This document shows positions 45,324 through 53,871 of a DNA stretch of 64,000 bases, piece by piece. A program made the position numbers and the translations under genes. The notes beneath the pieces are model-generated. The model was not told where the DNA came from. It saw only the letters and a list, made by a program, of their open reading frames with translations, and did no database searches. How positions within the stretch are numbered: the first letter of the stretch is position 1; each line of letters opens with the position of its first letter. The DNA lies in the NCBI RefSeq assembly GCF_002950945.1, contig NZ_CP012673.1, forward strand, positions 13,445,501 through 13,509,500, written 5' to 3'. The stretch is from Sorangium cellulosum. Lineage in GTDB: Bacteria > Myxococcota_A > Polyangia > Polyangiales > Polyangiaceae.

Positions 45324-46820
45324 CTACTCGCAGGGCAGGATGCGCAGCACCTTGATCGAGGTGCTCGTGCTGCCGGGCGCGGCGAAGGCCACGCTTCCGT
45401 CGGGGAACGCGACGAAGTCCTGATACCGGTTGCCGAGCACGTCGACCTCCAGCGGCTCGCCCTCGGCCTCGCCGGTCGCGCGGTCGCGCGCCTGCACGTG
45501 CAGCGTGCGCGCCCGGTCGTTGCGGGCGATGTCGCCCGCGGCCGTGGTGGTCTCCCAGGCGGCGATCATGCGGGAGCCGCCGTAGGCGGCGAGGTGCGGG
45601 GCGCGATGGTTGAGCCCCGGGTCGCTGGCGATCACGAGGTCCTGGTCCGCGGCGCCGTCGGTGAAGTGGAGCAATCGCACCTCCGCGAGCCCGGCCGCGC
45701 CCGCCGGCTGGCCCGGGCGGCTGTTGCTGGTGGTGAGCCAGTAGCCGCCGCCGGACGCGGTCACGAGGTTTCCCAGGTTCGAGTACGCGAGATCGACCGG
45801 ATAGATGGTGGTGTAGCTGGGCGCGAGCGCAATGCGGTTGTTGTTGTCGGTCTTGCACACCGTCACGAACTTGCCCGCGCTGTCGTCCCAGAGGATGCGC
45901 TCGTAACCGCTGTGGCTGCACCCCCAGTCGAAGCCGTCCCGCACGAGCGCCCCGCTCGCGTCGACCACCTTCATGCGGTCGCCCTGGTGGATGTTGATAC
46001 ACCCCCCTTGCGAGACGCTGATCGCCGCGCCGAAATAGCCCGCGTAACGCGAGCCGTCGAAGGCGATGCGGCCGTGGTGGGCGTACCACCAGATCATGTA
46101 CACGCTGGGCCCGGTGGGGCCGGTCGAGTAGGGCGGCAGCGCGGCGCTCGAGCTGGTGAGCTTGGTCGCCCAGGTCTCGCTCGTGCCGTCGAAGCGGACC
46201 ATGTACATGTCGTGACAGGGAACCGGAGGGGACGGCGGTGAGCCGCACAGGTTCGCCGGCGTGCCGCAATTCAATGTTCCGCCGCCCTCCGCATCCCGCG
46301 TGAGCAGCAGCACGCCGCCGGCGTCGTCGGCGTAGAGGTCGGAGAAGTCGTTGGCCGGCAGGCCGAACGGACGGCCCATGACCTGATCGCTGGTGTCGAG
46401 CTGGACGAGGTGGACCTGATCGTCGTTGCTCATCCACGCGAGCCGCGAGCCTCCGGATGGCCTCGGCGAGATGACGAGCGGCTTCAGCGCGGCCTCGTCC
46501 TCGTTGTTGATCACCGGGACTCCGACGTCGACCTCGGTGATGCGGATGTGGTCCCGGGTGATGCCACACGCCCCTGGCAGAGGACCGCCGCCCGCGCCGC
46601 CGCCGCTCGCGCTCGAGGCCGCTGCGCCGCCGCCGCTGGTGCTGGAGGGCTGGGCGCCGCCGCCGGTGGCGCTGGAGGTCCCGGCGCCGCCGCCGCTTGC
46701 GCTCGATGAACCACCCCCAGACCCGCCGCTTGTCGCTGCGGAGGTGGGCTCATCCGCGCAGGCCGCGGTCGAGGTGACAAGCGCCAGCGACAAGATGACC
46801 CGCAGGGCTCGTATCGACAT
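45324..46820 (-). CDS. Large exported lipoprotein with Ser/Gly/Ala linker
   Basis: This 498-residue protein has a lipoprotein-type signal (MSIRALRVILSLALVTSTAAC, Cys near 21) and a 60-residue spacer of SGGGA-like repeats that would hold it away from the membrane. The main domain, from about residue 85, is rich in Trp, Tyr, Asp and short strands and looks like a beta-propeller (units such as AWMSNDDQVHLVQLDTS and LHFTDGAADQDLVIASD). Six or more cysteines suggest disulfides. No catalytic motif is recognised. Its start region faces the protease array, with the 578-base gap between them holding the P1 leader. Confidence 0.78.
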   Translation of the reverse strand: MSIRALRVILSLALVTSTAACADEPTSAATSGGSGGGSSSASGGGAGTSSATGGGAQPSSTSGGGAAASSASGGGAGGGPLPGACGITRDHIRITEVDVGVPVINNEDEAALKPLVISPRPSGGSRLAWMSNDDQVHLVQLDTSDQVMGRPFGLPANDFSDLYADDAGGVLLLTRDAEGGGTLNCGTPANLCGSPPSPPVPCHDMYMVRFDGTSETWATKLTSSSAALPPYSTGPTGPSVYMIWWYAHHGRIAFDGSRYAGYFGAAISVSQGGCINIHQGDRMKVVDASGALVRDGFDWGCSHSGYERILWDDSAGKFVTVCKTDNNNRIALAPSYTTIYPVDLAYSNLGNLVTASGGGYWLTTSNSRPGQPAGAAGLAEVRLLHFTDGAADQDLVIASDPGLNHRAPHLAAYGGSRMIAAWETTTAAGDIARNDRARTLHVQARDRATGEAEGEPLEVDVLGNRYQDFVAFPDGSVAFAAPGSTSTSIKVLRILPCE

Positions 46821-47030
46821 CTCGTCAAGCTACAGCCAGAGCCGTTTTCGCTGCAACGCATCGCGCGTCACGACGTTCGGCCGGATGGTGTCCCGAGATA
46901 TCTACCGAGTCACCACACACCCGGCGCCCGAGGCGGTCCAGGCTGCGCCTTGCGCTCGATGGCGGCGCGCGCGCATCGGCGCAACCCCCGTGTGACGACG
47001 TGTTCCTCGGCAGGGGGCCTTCGATTCGCA

Positions 47031-47398
47031 GGCACGCTGGCACGTTGGCACGGCGGTGGCACGGCGGCGTGGCACGCTGGCACGAGAGCAAGGTGCCACT
47101 CGACGAGGAGGCGATGACCGCGCCTGGAACAGACCATCTCGCCGCGAGCTGCGCAGGACGCCGGTGTCGAGCCGCCGGCTCCGCGGACGGCACGGCGCGT
47201 GCAAAGCGGCCGAACGCGAGGTCGTCGCTCGGGGACGGCGGTGGGCGGATCCATCCGGGATACGCCGCGGCCGGCTCGGGAAGGTGAGCCGCCGTGCGGG
47301 CCCTCGCGCCGCCATGCGGCGGGCGCAGCGCTCTGTCTCGCGGGACGGGGAGCGCGCGCTCGGCGCGCAATCCGCTGCAACTTGGACAAGGAGAACTC
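47031..47398 (+). promoter_or_regulatory. Long repeated leader upstream of protease P1
   Basis: This non-coding block is similar along its length to those before P2 (48601-48992) and P7 (53502-53871). It starts with a GGCACG-rich cluster, has a middle with CCGCGCCTGGA and ACGGCACGGCGCGTGCA, and ends with a hairpin-rich part before AAGGAGA and the ATG. It presumably holds the promoter and a structured 5' UTR. The flanking 46821-47030 holds nothing recognised. Confidence 0.65.
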
Positions 47399-48220
47399 AT
47401 GAACAAGCAACTCTTCGCCGCCATCGGCACGGCGTTCAGCGCATTCTCGTTCGTGGCCTGTATGGCAGGAGAGGTCCCCCAGGGCATCGATCAGGAGACC
47501 GGCGGAGAGCTCGTGAGCGAGGCCGAGCAGGCGATCCTGGACGGCACGCCGGCCAGCCCGAGCGAGGCGATGGTCGTCCGCGTCTGGATACCCGACGGGT
47601 CATGCAGCGGGACGCTCCTCTCGTCGTCGAGGGTGCTCACCGCCGCGCATTGCTTCAAGTCGGCCAATCCCGCCGACTACACGGTGACGTACTCGGGCAC
47701 GAACCGGGCGGTCTCGCAGATCCTCACGCACCCGAGCGCGGCCAGCGGCGTCGACGTGGGGATCCTCGTCCTTTCGACTCCTTTTTCTCTCGGCGCCCTG
47801 ACTGAGTACCCGCAGGTGAACGTCTCCGACACCGATCACCTCATCGGCAGGGAGGTCACCTGCTACGGCTACGGCGCGGAGGACGTCGGCGGCACGTGCA
47901 CGGACGACGACGATTGTGCGGCTGGCTTTCACTGCAATGAAGACAAAGGTCGGTGCTACAAGCCGACGACGACCCTGCGCAAGGGGGAGTTCACCATCAT
48001 CAGCGATCACGAGGACACCAACAAGTGGTTCCAGCTCGACGTGCCGAACGCGAGCGGGCAGATCCCGCTGCCGGGCGACTCTGGCGGGCCGTGCATCCTC
48101 GACAACCCGGACTGGGGCACGAAGCACCTCGTGGGGGTCACCAAGGCCGGCAACCACACGAACTACTCGCGCTACACGAGCCGCGAGGCATACGCGACCT
48201 GGGTGCTCGCCAACGACTAG
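47399..48220 (+). CDS. S1A serine protease lipoprotein, array copy P1
   Basis: The 273-residue precursor has a short lipoprotein signal with lipobox FVAC (Cys21), so it should be exported and lipid-anchored. Residues 22-45 form a propeptide ending in SEAEQA. The mature protease would start at Ile46 (ILDGT, equivalent to IVGG of trypsin). The triad is His84 (LTAAHC), Asp119 (GVDVGIL) and Ser228 (GDSGGPC), with the Cys69-Cys85 bridge. A four-Cys insert (Cys167, 173, 179, 186) sits before the Ser loop. The residue six before Ser is Ile222, not the Asp of trypsin, so cleavage after Arg/Lys is unlikely. The ATG at 47399 has an AAGGAGA site. Confidence 0.92.
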   Translation: MNKQLFAAIGTAFSAFSFVACMAGEVPQGIDQETGGELVSEAEQAILDGTPASPSEAMVVRVWIPDGSCSGTLLSSSRVLTAAHCFKSANPADYTVTYSGTNRAVSQILTHPSAASGVDVGILVLSTPFSLGALTEYPQVNVSDTDHLIGREVTCYGYGAEDVGGTCTDDDDCAAGFHCNEDKGRCYKPTTTLRKGEFTIISDHEDTNKWFQLDVPNASGQIPLPGDSGGPCILDNPDWGTKHLVGVTKAGNHTNYSRYTSREAYATWVLAND

Positions 48221-48246
48221 CCCCGAGCAGGGCAGCGATGAGGTCC

Positions 48247-48279
48247 ACGAGGCGCGCGGCGCGCCGCGCCCTCGCGGCA
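48247..48279 (+). terminator. GC-rich hairpin after P1
   Basis: An imperfect stem of the CGAGGCGCGCGGC / GCCGCGCCCTCG type lies about 27 bases after the stop. It belongs to the same family as the perfect stems after P2 and P4. No U-tract follows, so termination efficiency is unknown. Confidence 0.45.
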
Positions 48280-48371
48280 CCCGCGGCTCGCCCCTGAGCC
48301 TCCCTCGCGTTCGCCTGCGCCTCTCCGGGGCGTGCCGCGCATGCAGCCGGTGACGAACCCGATCCCTGGGA

Positions 48372-48452
48372 CGTTCCCGCAGATCCTCAGGCACCCCGAG
48401 GCGTCCACGCCCAGGCGTCTACGCGGGGATCCTCGTCCTTTCGACTCCCTGA
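48372..48452 (+). pseudogene. Protease gene fragment F1
   Basis: About 80 bases match the Asp-loop region of the array genes (FPQILRHPEAS, then after a shift GVYAGILVLSTP and a stop). The codon for the catalytic Asp is TAC (Tyr). Just upstream, 48293-48358 resembles the short leader before P5. Together they mark a largely deleted copy between P1 and P2. The rest of the 772-base gap has no gene. Confidence 0.7.
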
Positions 48453-48600
48453 CCATCCCCGGCCGCATTCCGCGCCCGCGTCCATCGCAGCCTCGCGCCA
48501 GCGCTGCCGGCGGGTCGCCTCCGCCGCGCCGCCCCGCCGCGAGCAGCATGGGTGCTCGCGGCGGCGCGCGCACGCTGACGTGGGGGTGCCACGACTCGCT

Positions 48601-48992
48601 GGCACGCTGACACGCCGGCGTGCCAGCGTGCCGGCACGCTGGCACGTGAGGCGTGGCACGGCGACACGAGCGCAGCGTGCCAGTCGGCGCGGCGACGAGG
48701 ACCGCGCCTGGAGCAAGCCATTTCGCGGCGATCCGGGCAGGCCGGCAGCGTCGAGCCGTCGGATCCGCGGACGGCACGGCGCGTGCAGAGCGCAGAAGCA
48801 GCATGCGAGCTCGCCGGCGCTCGGGCCGGCGGCGGGCGGATCTACCCTGGAGAGGCCACGGTCGACTCGGGGAGGTGCGTCGCCGCACGGGCCTTTCGCG
48901 CCGTCATGCAAGAGAGCGCAGCCCTCTGTCCCGCGGGCCGGGGAGCGCGCGCTCGGAGCGCAACCAGCAGTAACTTATATCAGGAGATATTC
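48601..48992 (+). promoter_or_regulatory. Long repeated leader upstream of P2
   Basis: This is a second copy of the P1/P7-type leader. It has a dense GGCACGC/GTGCCAG cluster at 48601-48682 and a perfect GAGCGCGCGCTC palindrome near 48945-48956. It ends with CAGGAGATATTC directly before the ATG, a strong ribosome-binding site. Confidence 0.65.
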
Positions 48993-49820
48993 ATGAAGAG
49001 GCATATCCTCGCCACCCTCGGTACGGTATTCAGCGCATTCTCGTTCGTGGCCTGTATTGCAGGGGAGGCCCCCCAGGACGTCGATGGAGAGTTCGGCGAA
49101 GAGCTCGTCAGCGAGGCCGAGCAGTCGATCAAGAACGGCACGGTGGCCACCACGGGCGAGGGGATGGCCGTCCTCCTCTCGGTACCCGGCGGAAGGTGCA
49201 CCGGGACGCTCATCTCGTCGTCGAGGGTCGTCACCGCCGCGCATTGCCTTTCGACGAACACGCTGGCCGACTACACGGTGTGGTACGGGACCACCAGCCG
49301 GAGCGTCTCGCAGATCCTCAGGCACACCAATGTAGCCGGCGGCGTCGACGTGGGGATCCTCGTCCTCACGACGGCCTTTCCGTTCGGCCCGCTGACGGAG
49401 TACCCGCAGGTGAACGTCTCCGACACCGATAACCTCATCGGCAGGGAGGTCACCTGCTACGGCTGGGGCGCGGAGGACGTCGGCGGCTCGTGCACGAGCA
49501 ACGCCCAGTGCGCCGCGGGCTTCAGCTGCGATACCCGCCCCGAGCGGATGCGGTGCTTCAGGCCGACGACGACCCTGCGCAAGGGGGAGTTCACGATCAT
49601 CAGCGATCCGAACGACGACGACATGTTGTTCCGGCTCGACGTGCCGAACGCGAGCGGGCAGATCACGCTGCCGGGCGACTCTGGCGGGGGGTGCATCCTC
49701 GATAACCCGGACTGGGGCACGACGCACCTCGTGGGGGTCCACTCGGCCGGCAACCACACCAACACCTCGATCAACATCAGCCGCGAGGCCTTCGCGGCCT
49801 GGGTGCTCGCCAACGACTAG
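48993..49820 (+). CDS. S1A serine protease lipoprotein, array copy P2
   Basis: This 275-residue copy has Cys21 in the lipobox and Ile46 at the activation site (SIKNGT). The triad is His84, Asp119 and Ser230. It is the only copy in which the Ser loop ends GDSGGGC rather than GDSGGPC, a substitution next to the oxyanion hole that may alter but need not abolish activity. The four-Cys insert is two residues longer than in P1 (CDTRPERMRC). The pocket-wall segment reads HSAGNHTNTSINI. It has its own long leader and a perfect downstream hairpin, so it is probably transcribed alone. Confidence 0.92.
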   Translation: MKRHILATLGTVFSAFSFVACIAGEAPQDVDGEFGEELVSEAEQSIKNGTVATTGEGMAVLLSVPGGRCTGTLISSSRVVTAAHCLSTNTLADYTVWYGTTSRSVSQILRHTNVAGGVDVGILVLTTAFPFGPLTEYPQVNVSDTDNLIGREVTCYGWGAEDVGGSCTSNAQCAAGFSCDTRPERMRCFRPTTTLRKGEFTIISDPNDDDMLFRLDVPNASGQITLPGDSGGGCILDNPDWGTTHLVGVHSAGNHTNTSINISREAFAAWVLAND

Positions 49821-49842
49821 CCCCGAGCCGGGCAGCGGCAGG

Positions 49843-49880
49843 GCCCGCGAGGGCGCGGCGCGCGCCGCGCCCTCGCGGGC
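49843..49880 (+). terminator. Perfect GC hairpin after P2
   Basis: Perfect 17-bp arms (49843-49859 and 49864-49880) close on a GCGC loop. It is very stable but has no U-tract; it may block read-through or protect the 3' end of the mRNA. Confidence 0.65.
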
Positions 49881-49940
49881 ACCCGCGCTGGGACTGATCC
49901 ATGCGCGATTCGCGTCGTCGACTTATTCTGGAGGGATTCC

Positions 49941-50762
49941 ATGAAGAAACATGTCTATGCCGCTCTCGGCTCGATGCTCGGCGCGCTCTCGCTCGTGGCG
50001 TGCATGGCGGGCGAGGTCTCCGATGACGTTGATGGAGAGGTCAGCGAAGAGCTCGTGAGCGAGGCCGAGCAGGCCATCAAGGACGGCACGCCGGCCAGCC
50101 CGGACGAGGCGATGGTCGTCCAGCTCTACGGCGGCCTGCGATGCACCGGGACGCTCCTCTCGGACGACAGGGTGCTGACCGCCGCGCATTGCCTCACGTC
50201 GAGCAATATAGCCAGCTACTGGGTGAAGTACGCAGGCGAGAACCGGACGGTCTCGCAGGCGATCAAGTACCCCAATGCATCCACGAACGGCATCGACGTG
50301 GCGATCCTCGTCCTTTCGTCTCCTTACAGTCTCGGCATGCTGACGCAGTTCCCGGAGGTGAACATCTCCGATACCGATCACCTCATCGGCAGGGAGGTCA
50401 CCTGCTACGGCTACGGCAAGCAGGACGTCGGTGGCACGTGCACGACCGACGCCGACTGTGCGACGGGCTTCACCTGCGATACCAATCGGGACCGGTGCTA
50501 CCAGGCGTCGACGACCCTGCGCAAGGGGGATTTCACGATCATCAGCGATCCGGAGGACGACGACATCTGGTTCCGGCTCGACGTGCCGAACGCGAGCGGA
50601 CAGATCCCGCTGCCGGGCGACTCTGGCGGGCCGTGCATCCTCGACAACCCGGACTGGAGCAAGAAGCACGTCGTGGGGGTCTTCAAGGCCGGCAACCACA
50701 CGAACTACGCGCGCTACACGAGCCGCGAGGCCTTCGCGAGCTGGGTGCTCAACAACATGTAG
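49941..50762 (+). CDS. S1A serine protease lipoprotein, array copy P3
   Basis: This 273-residue copy has the most canonical lipobox of the set (LVAC) and a divergent propeptide (EVSDDVDGEVSEE). One residue is missing before His83 and one gained before Asp119 (GIDVAIL); the nucleophile is Ser228. The pocket-wall segment is FKAGNHTNYARYT, and the C-terminus is LNNM instead of LAND. The residue six before Ser is Ile. The ATG at 49941 follows CTGGAGGGATTCC. Its leader is short, unlike P2. P4 starts 56 bases downstream with no hairpin between, so P3-P4 are likely one transcript. Confidence 0.92.
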   Translation: MKKHVYAALGSMLGALSLVACMAGEVSDDVDGEVSEELVSEAEQAIKDGTPASPDEAMVVQLYGGLRCTGTLLSDDRVLTAAHCLTSSNIASYWVKYAGENRTVSQAIKYPNASTNGIDVAILVLSSPYSLGMLTQFPEVNISDTDHLIGREVTCYGYGKQDVGGTCTTDADCATGFTCDTNRDRCYQASTTLRKGDFTIISDPEDDDIWFRLDVPNASGQIPLPGDSGGPCILDNPDWSKKHVVGVFKAGNHTNYARYTSREAFASWVLNNM

Positions 50763-50818
50763 CTCCGATCATAACAGACCAATCATCGATTTTTTTTCTA
50801 TTTTCTTGGAGGATTCCA

Positions 50819-51646
50819 GTGAATAAGCATATCCTAGCCACCCTTGGTACGGTGTTCAGCGCCTTCTCGTTCGTCGCCTGTATGGCAGGAGAGGCTCCCC
50901 AGGGCATCGATCAGGAGACCGGCGGAGAGCTCGTGAGCGAGGCCGAGCAGGCCATCCTGGACGGCACGCCGGCCAGCGCGAGCGAGGCGATGATCGCCCG
51001 CGTCTGGACAGCCACCGGGTCATGCACCGGGACGTTCCTCTCGTCGTCGAGGGTGCTCACCGCCGCGCATTGCCTCACGTCGGCCAATACCGCCGACTAT
51101 ACGGTGAGCTACGGGAGCACGAACCGGGCGGTCTCTCAGATCCTCAAGCACCCGAGCGCGGCCAGCGGCGTCGACGTGGGGATCCTCGTCCTCACGACGG
51201 CCTTTCCGTTCGGCGCCCTGACGGAGTACCCGCAGGTGAACGTCTCCGACACCGATAACCTCATCGGCAGGGAGGTCACCTGCTACGGCTGGGGCGCGGA
51301 GGACGTCGGCGGCTCGTGCACGGTCGACGCCGATTGCGACGCGGGCTTTTTCTGTGATGATCGCCCGAGCCGGATGCGGTGCTTCAGGCCGACGACGACC
51401 CTGCGCAAGGGCGAGTTCACCATCATCAGCGACCACGAGGACGACGACATGTGGTTCCAGCTCGACGTGCCGAACGCGAGCGGGCAGATCACGCTGCCGG
51501 GCGACTCTGGCGGGCCGTGCATCCTCGATAACCCGGACTGGGGCACGAAGCACCTCGTGGGGGTCCACAAGGCCGGCAACCACACGAACTACTCGCGCTA
51601 CACGAGCCGCGAGGCCTACGCGACCTGGGTGCTCGCCAACGACTAG
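50819..51646 (+). CDS. S1A serine protease lipoprotein, array copy P4
   Basis: This 275-residue copy starts with GTG at 50819, set by the TTGGAGGATTCC site; a longer frame upstream only reads through P3. The triad is His84, Asp119 and Ser230. The mature region and C-terminus (HKAGNHTNYSRYT, ending SREAYATWVLAND) closely match P1, including the unusual Ala-Tyr-Ala-Thr, so P1 and P4 are close relatives. The four-Cys insert is of the long type (CDDRPSRMRC), as in P2. It shares an AT-rich T-run leader (50790-50815) with P6, P8 and P10. Confidence 0.92.
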   Translation: MNKHILATLGTVFSAFSFVACMAGEAPQGIDQETGGELVSEAEQAILDGTPASASEAMIARVWTATGSCTGTFLSSSRVLTAAHCLTSANTADYTVSYGSTNRAVSQILKHPSAASGVDVGILVLTTAFPFGALTEYPQVNVSDTDNLIGREVTCYGWGAEDVGGSCTVDADCDAGFFCDDRPSRMRCFRPTTTLRKGEFTIISDHEDDDMWFQLDVPNASGQITLPGDSGGPCILDNPDWGTKHLVGVHKAGNHTNYSRYTSREAYATWVLAND

Positions 51647-51667
51647 CCCCGCGCAGGGAGGCGACAG

Positions 51668-51707
51668 GCCCGCGAGGGGCGCGGCGCGCGCCGCGCCCCT
51701 CGCGGGC
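51668..51707 (+). terminator. Perfect GC hairpin after P4
   Basis: Perfect 18-bp arms (51668-51685 and 51690-51707) enclose a GCGC loop. It is the longest perfect member of the family of stems found after the array genes. Confidence 0.65.
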
Positions 51708-51792
51708 ACCCGCGTCGGCCCTGAGCCTCCCTCGCGCTCGTCTGCGCTCTCTGGATCGCGCGGTGCATACAGTCTGTTATGAGGAAATATTC

Positions 51793-52614
51793 ATGAAGAG
51801 GCATATCCTCGCCACCCTCGGTATGGTGTTCAGCGCGTTCTCGTTCGTGGCCTGTATGGCAGGAGAGGCCCCCCAGGACGTCGATCGAGAGACCGGCGAA
51901 GAGCTCGTGAGCGAGGCCGAGCAGGCGATCAAGAACGGCACGCCGGCCACCCCGGGCGAGGCGATGATCGTCCGCGTGTCGAGGGACGGCCGCACATGCA
52001 CCGGGACGCTCCTCTCGTCGTCGAGGGTGCTCACCGCCGCCCATTGCCTCACGTCGAACACCCTGGGCGACTACACGGTGACGTACTCGGGCACGGCCCG
52101 GTCGGTCTCGCAGATCCTCAGGCACCCCAGCGCGTCGAGCGGCGTCGACGTGGGGATCCTCGTCCTTTCGACGCCTTATCCATTCGGCGCCCTGACGGAG
52201 TACCCGCAGGTGAACGTCGCCGACACCGATGGCCTCATCGGCAGGGAGGTCACCTGCTACGGCTACGGCGCGGAGGACGTCGGCGGCACGTGCACGACCG
52301 ACGCCGACTGTGCGACGGGGTTTTACTGCCACACCGAGCGGGACCGGTGCTTCAAGCGGACGACGACCCTGCGCAAGGGGGATTTCACGATCATCAGCGA
52401 TCCGGACAACGACGACATCTGGTTCCGGCTCGACGTGCCGAACGCGAGCGGGCAGATCCCGCTGCCGGGCGACTCTGGCGGGCCGTGTATCCTCGACAAC
52501 CCGGACTGGGGCACGCAGCACCTCGTGGGGGTCACCTCGGCCGGCGATCACGCCAACGTTTCGCGCTACGCGAGCCGCGAGGCCTTCGCGAGCTGGGTGC
52601 TCGCCAATGATTAG
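51793..52614 (+). CDS. S1A serine protease lipoprotein, array copy P5
   Basis: This 273-residue copy has His84, Asp119, Ser228 and Ile46 (AIKNGTPATPG). The insert is of the short-linker type (CHTERDRC). It carries the VADTDGLIGREV variant (shared with P10 and fragments F2/F3), where most copies have VSDTDHLIGREV. The pocket-wall segment is TSAGDHANVSRYA. The ATG at 51793 follows TGAGGAAATATTC, the same last 20 bases as the P2, P7 and P9 leaders, although the upstream sequence differs. P6 begins only 34 bases after its stop, so the two are probably co-transcribed. Confidence 0.92.
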   Translation: MKRHILATLGMVFSAFSFVACMAGEAPQDVDRETGEELVSEAEQAIKNGTPATPGEAMIVRVSRDGRTCTGTLLSSSRVLTAAHCLTSNTLGDYTVTYSGTARSVSQILRHPSASSGVDVGILVLSTPYPFGALTEYPQVNVADTDGLIGREVTCYGYGAEDVGGTCTTDADCATGFYCHTERDRCFKRTTTLRKGDFTIISDPDNDDIWFRLDVPNASGQIPLPGDSGGPCILDNPDWGTQHLVGVTSAGDHANVSRYASREAFASWVLAND

Positions 52615-52648
52615 CTACGTTGTCTTTTGATTCTTTCGGAGGATTCCG

Positions 52649-53470
52649 GTGAATAAGCATATCCTTTCCACCCTCGGTACGGTGTTCGGCGCGTTCTCGT
52701 TCGTGGCCTGTATGGCTGGAGAGGCCCCCCAGGACGTCGGTCAAGAGGCCGGCGAAGAGCTCGTGAGCGAGGCCGAGCAGGCGATCCTGAACGGCACGCC
52801 GGCCAGCCCGAGCGAGGCGATGGTCGTCCGCGTCTGGGTACCCGGCGGGTCATGCACCGGGACGCTCATCTCGTCGTCGCGGGTGGTCACCGCCGCGCAT
52901 TGTTTCGTGTCGACCAACCTGGCCGACTACACGGTGACGTACTCGAGCACGGCCCGGACGGTCTCGCAGATCCTCAAGCACCCCAATGCGTCGACGGGCG
53001 TCGACGTGGGGATCCTCGTTCTTTCGACTCCCTTCCCGTTCGGCGCCCTGACGGAGTACCCGCAGGTGAACGTCTCCGACACCGATCACCTCATCGGCAG
53101 GCAGGTCACCTGCTACGGCTACGGCGCGGAGGACGTTGGTGGCACGTGCACGGACGACGGCGATTGCGCGGCGGGCTTCATCTGCGATACCGACCGGGAC
53201 CGGTGCTACAGGCCGACGACGACCCTGCGCAAGGGGGAGTTCACGGTCATCAGCGATCCGGACGACGACGACAAGTGGTTCCGGCTCACCGTGCCGAACG
53301 CGAGCGGGCAGCGCCCGCTGCCGGGCGACTCTGGCGGGCCGTGCATCCTCGATAACCCGGACTGGGGCACGCAGCACCTCGTGGGGGTCCACAAGGGCGG
53401 CAGCCTCAACAACACCGCAATCGAGACGAGCCGCGAGGCCTTCGCGACCTGGGTGCTCGCCAACGACTAG
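52649..53470 (+). CDS. S1A serine protease lipoprotein, array copy P6
   Basis: This 273-residue copy starts with GTG at 52649 after TCGGAGGATTCCG, the same start type as P4. The triad is His84, Asp119 and Ser228. It is the only copy with Arg six residues before the nucleophile (SGQRPLPGDSGG); if this is the S1 position, it would favour acidic or different substrates. The pocket-wall segment HKGGSLNNTAIET is also distinct. The activation site is ILNGTPAS. No GC hairpin follows; instead the P7 leader begins within 32 bases. Confidence 0.92.
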   Translation: MNKHILSTLGTVFGAFSFVACMAGEAPQDVGQEAGEELVSEAEQAILNGTPASPSEAMVVRVWVPGGSCTGTLISSSRVVTAAHCFVSTNLADYTVTYSSTARTVSQILKHPNASTGVDVGILVLSTPFPFGALTEYPQVNVSDTDHLIGRQVTCYGYGAEDVGGTCTDDGDCAAGFICDTDRDRCYRPTTTLRKGEFTVISDPDDDDKWFRLTVPNASGQRPLPGDSGGPCILDNPDWGTQHLVGVHKGGSLNNTAIETSREAFATWVLAND

Positions 53471-53501
53471 CCCCGAGCAGGGCAGCGACGGGGGCCACGG
53501 C

Positions 53502-53871
53502 CGGCACGCGAGGCGCGGCACGCTGGCACGCGAGGCGCGGCACGCTGGCACGAGCGCAACGTGCCAGCCGCCGCGGCGACGAGGACCGCGCCTGGAACAG
53601 GCGATTTCGCGGCGATCCAGGCAAGCCGGCAACGTCGAGCCGCCGGAACCGAGGACGGCACGGCGCGTGCAAGATGGCAGAATGTGAGGTCGCCGGCGCT
53701 CGGGGCCGGCGGTGGGCGGATCTACCCTGGAGACGCCACGGCCGGCTCGGGGAGGTGCGCCGCCCCAAAGACCCTTCGCGCCGTCATGCAAGGGAGCGCA
53801 GCCCTCCGTCCCGCGGACGGGGAGCGCGCGCTCGGAGCGCAGCAAGCTGTAACTTAGATGAGGAAATCTTC
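53502..53871 (+). promoter_or_regulatory. Long repeated leader upstream of P7
   Basis: This is the third copy of the long leader. The GGCACGC cluster occupies 53502-53568. Near the end two adjacent perfect palindromes, CCGTCCCGCGGACGG (53806-53820) and GAGCGCGCGCTC (53822-53833), could form stacked hairpins in the 5' UTR. ATGAGGAAATCTTC precedes the ATG. Confidence 0.65.
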
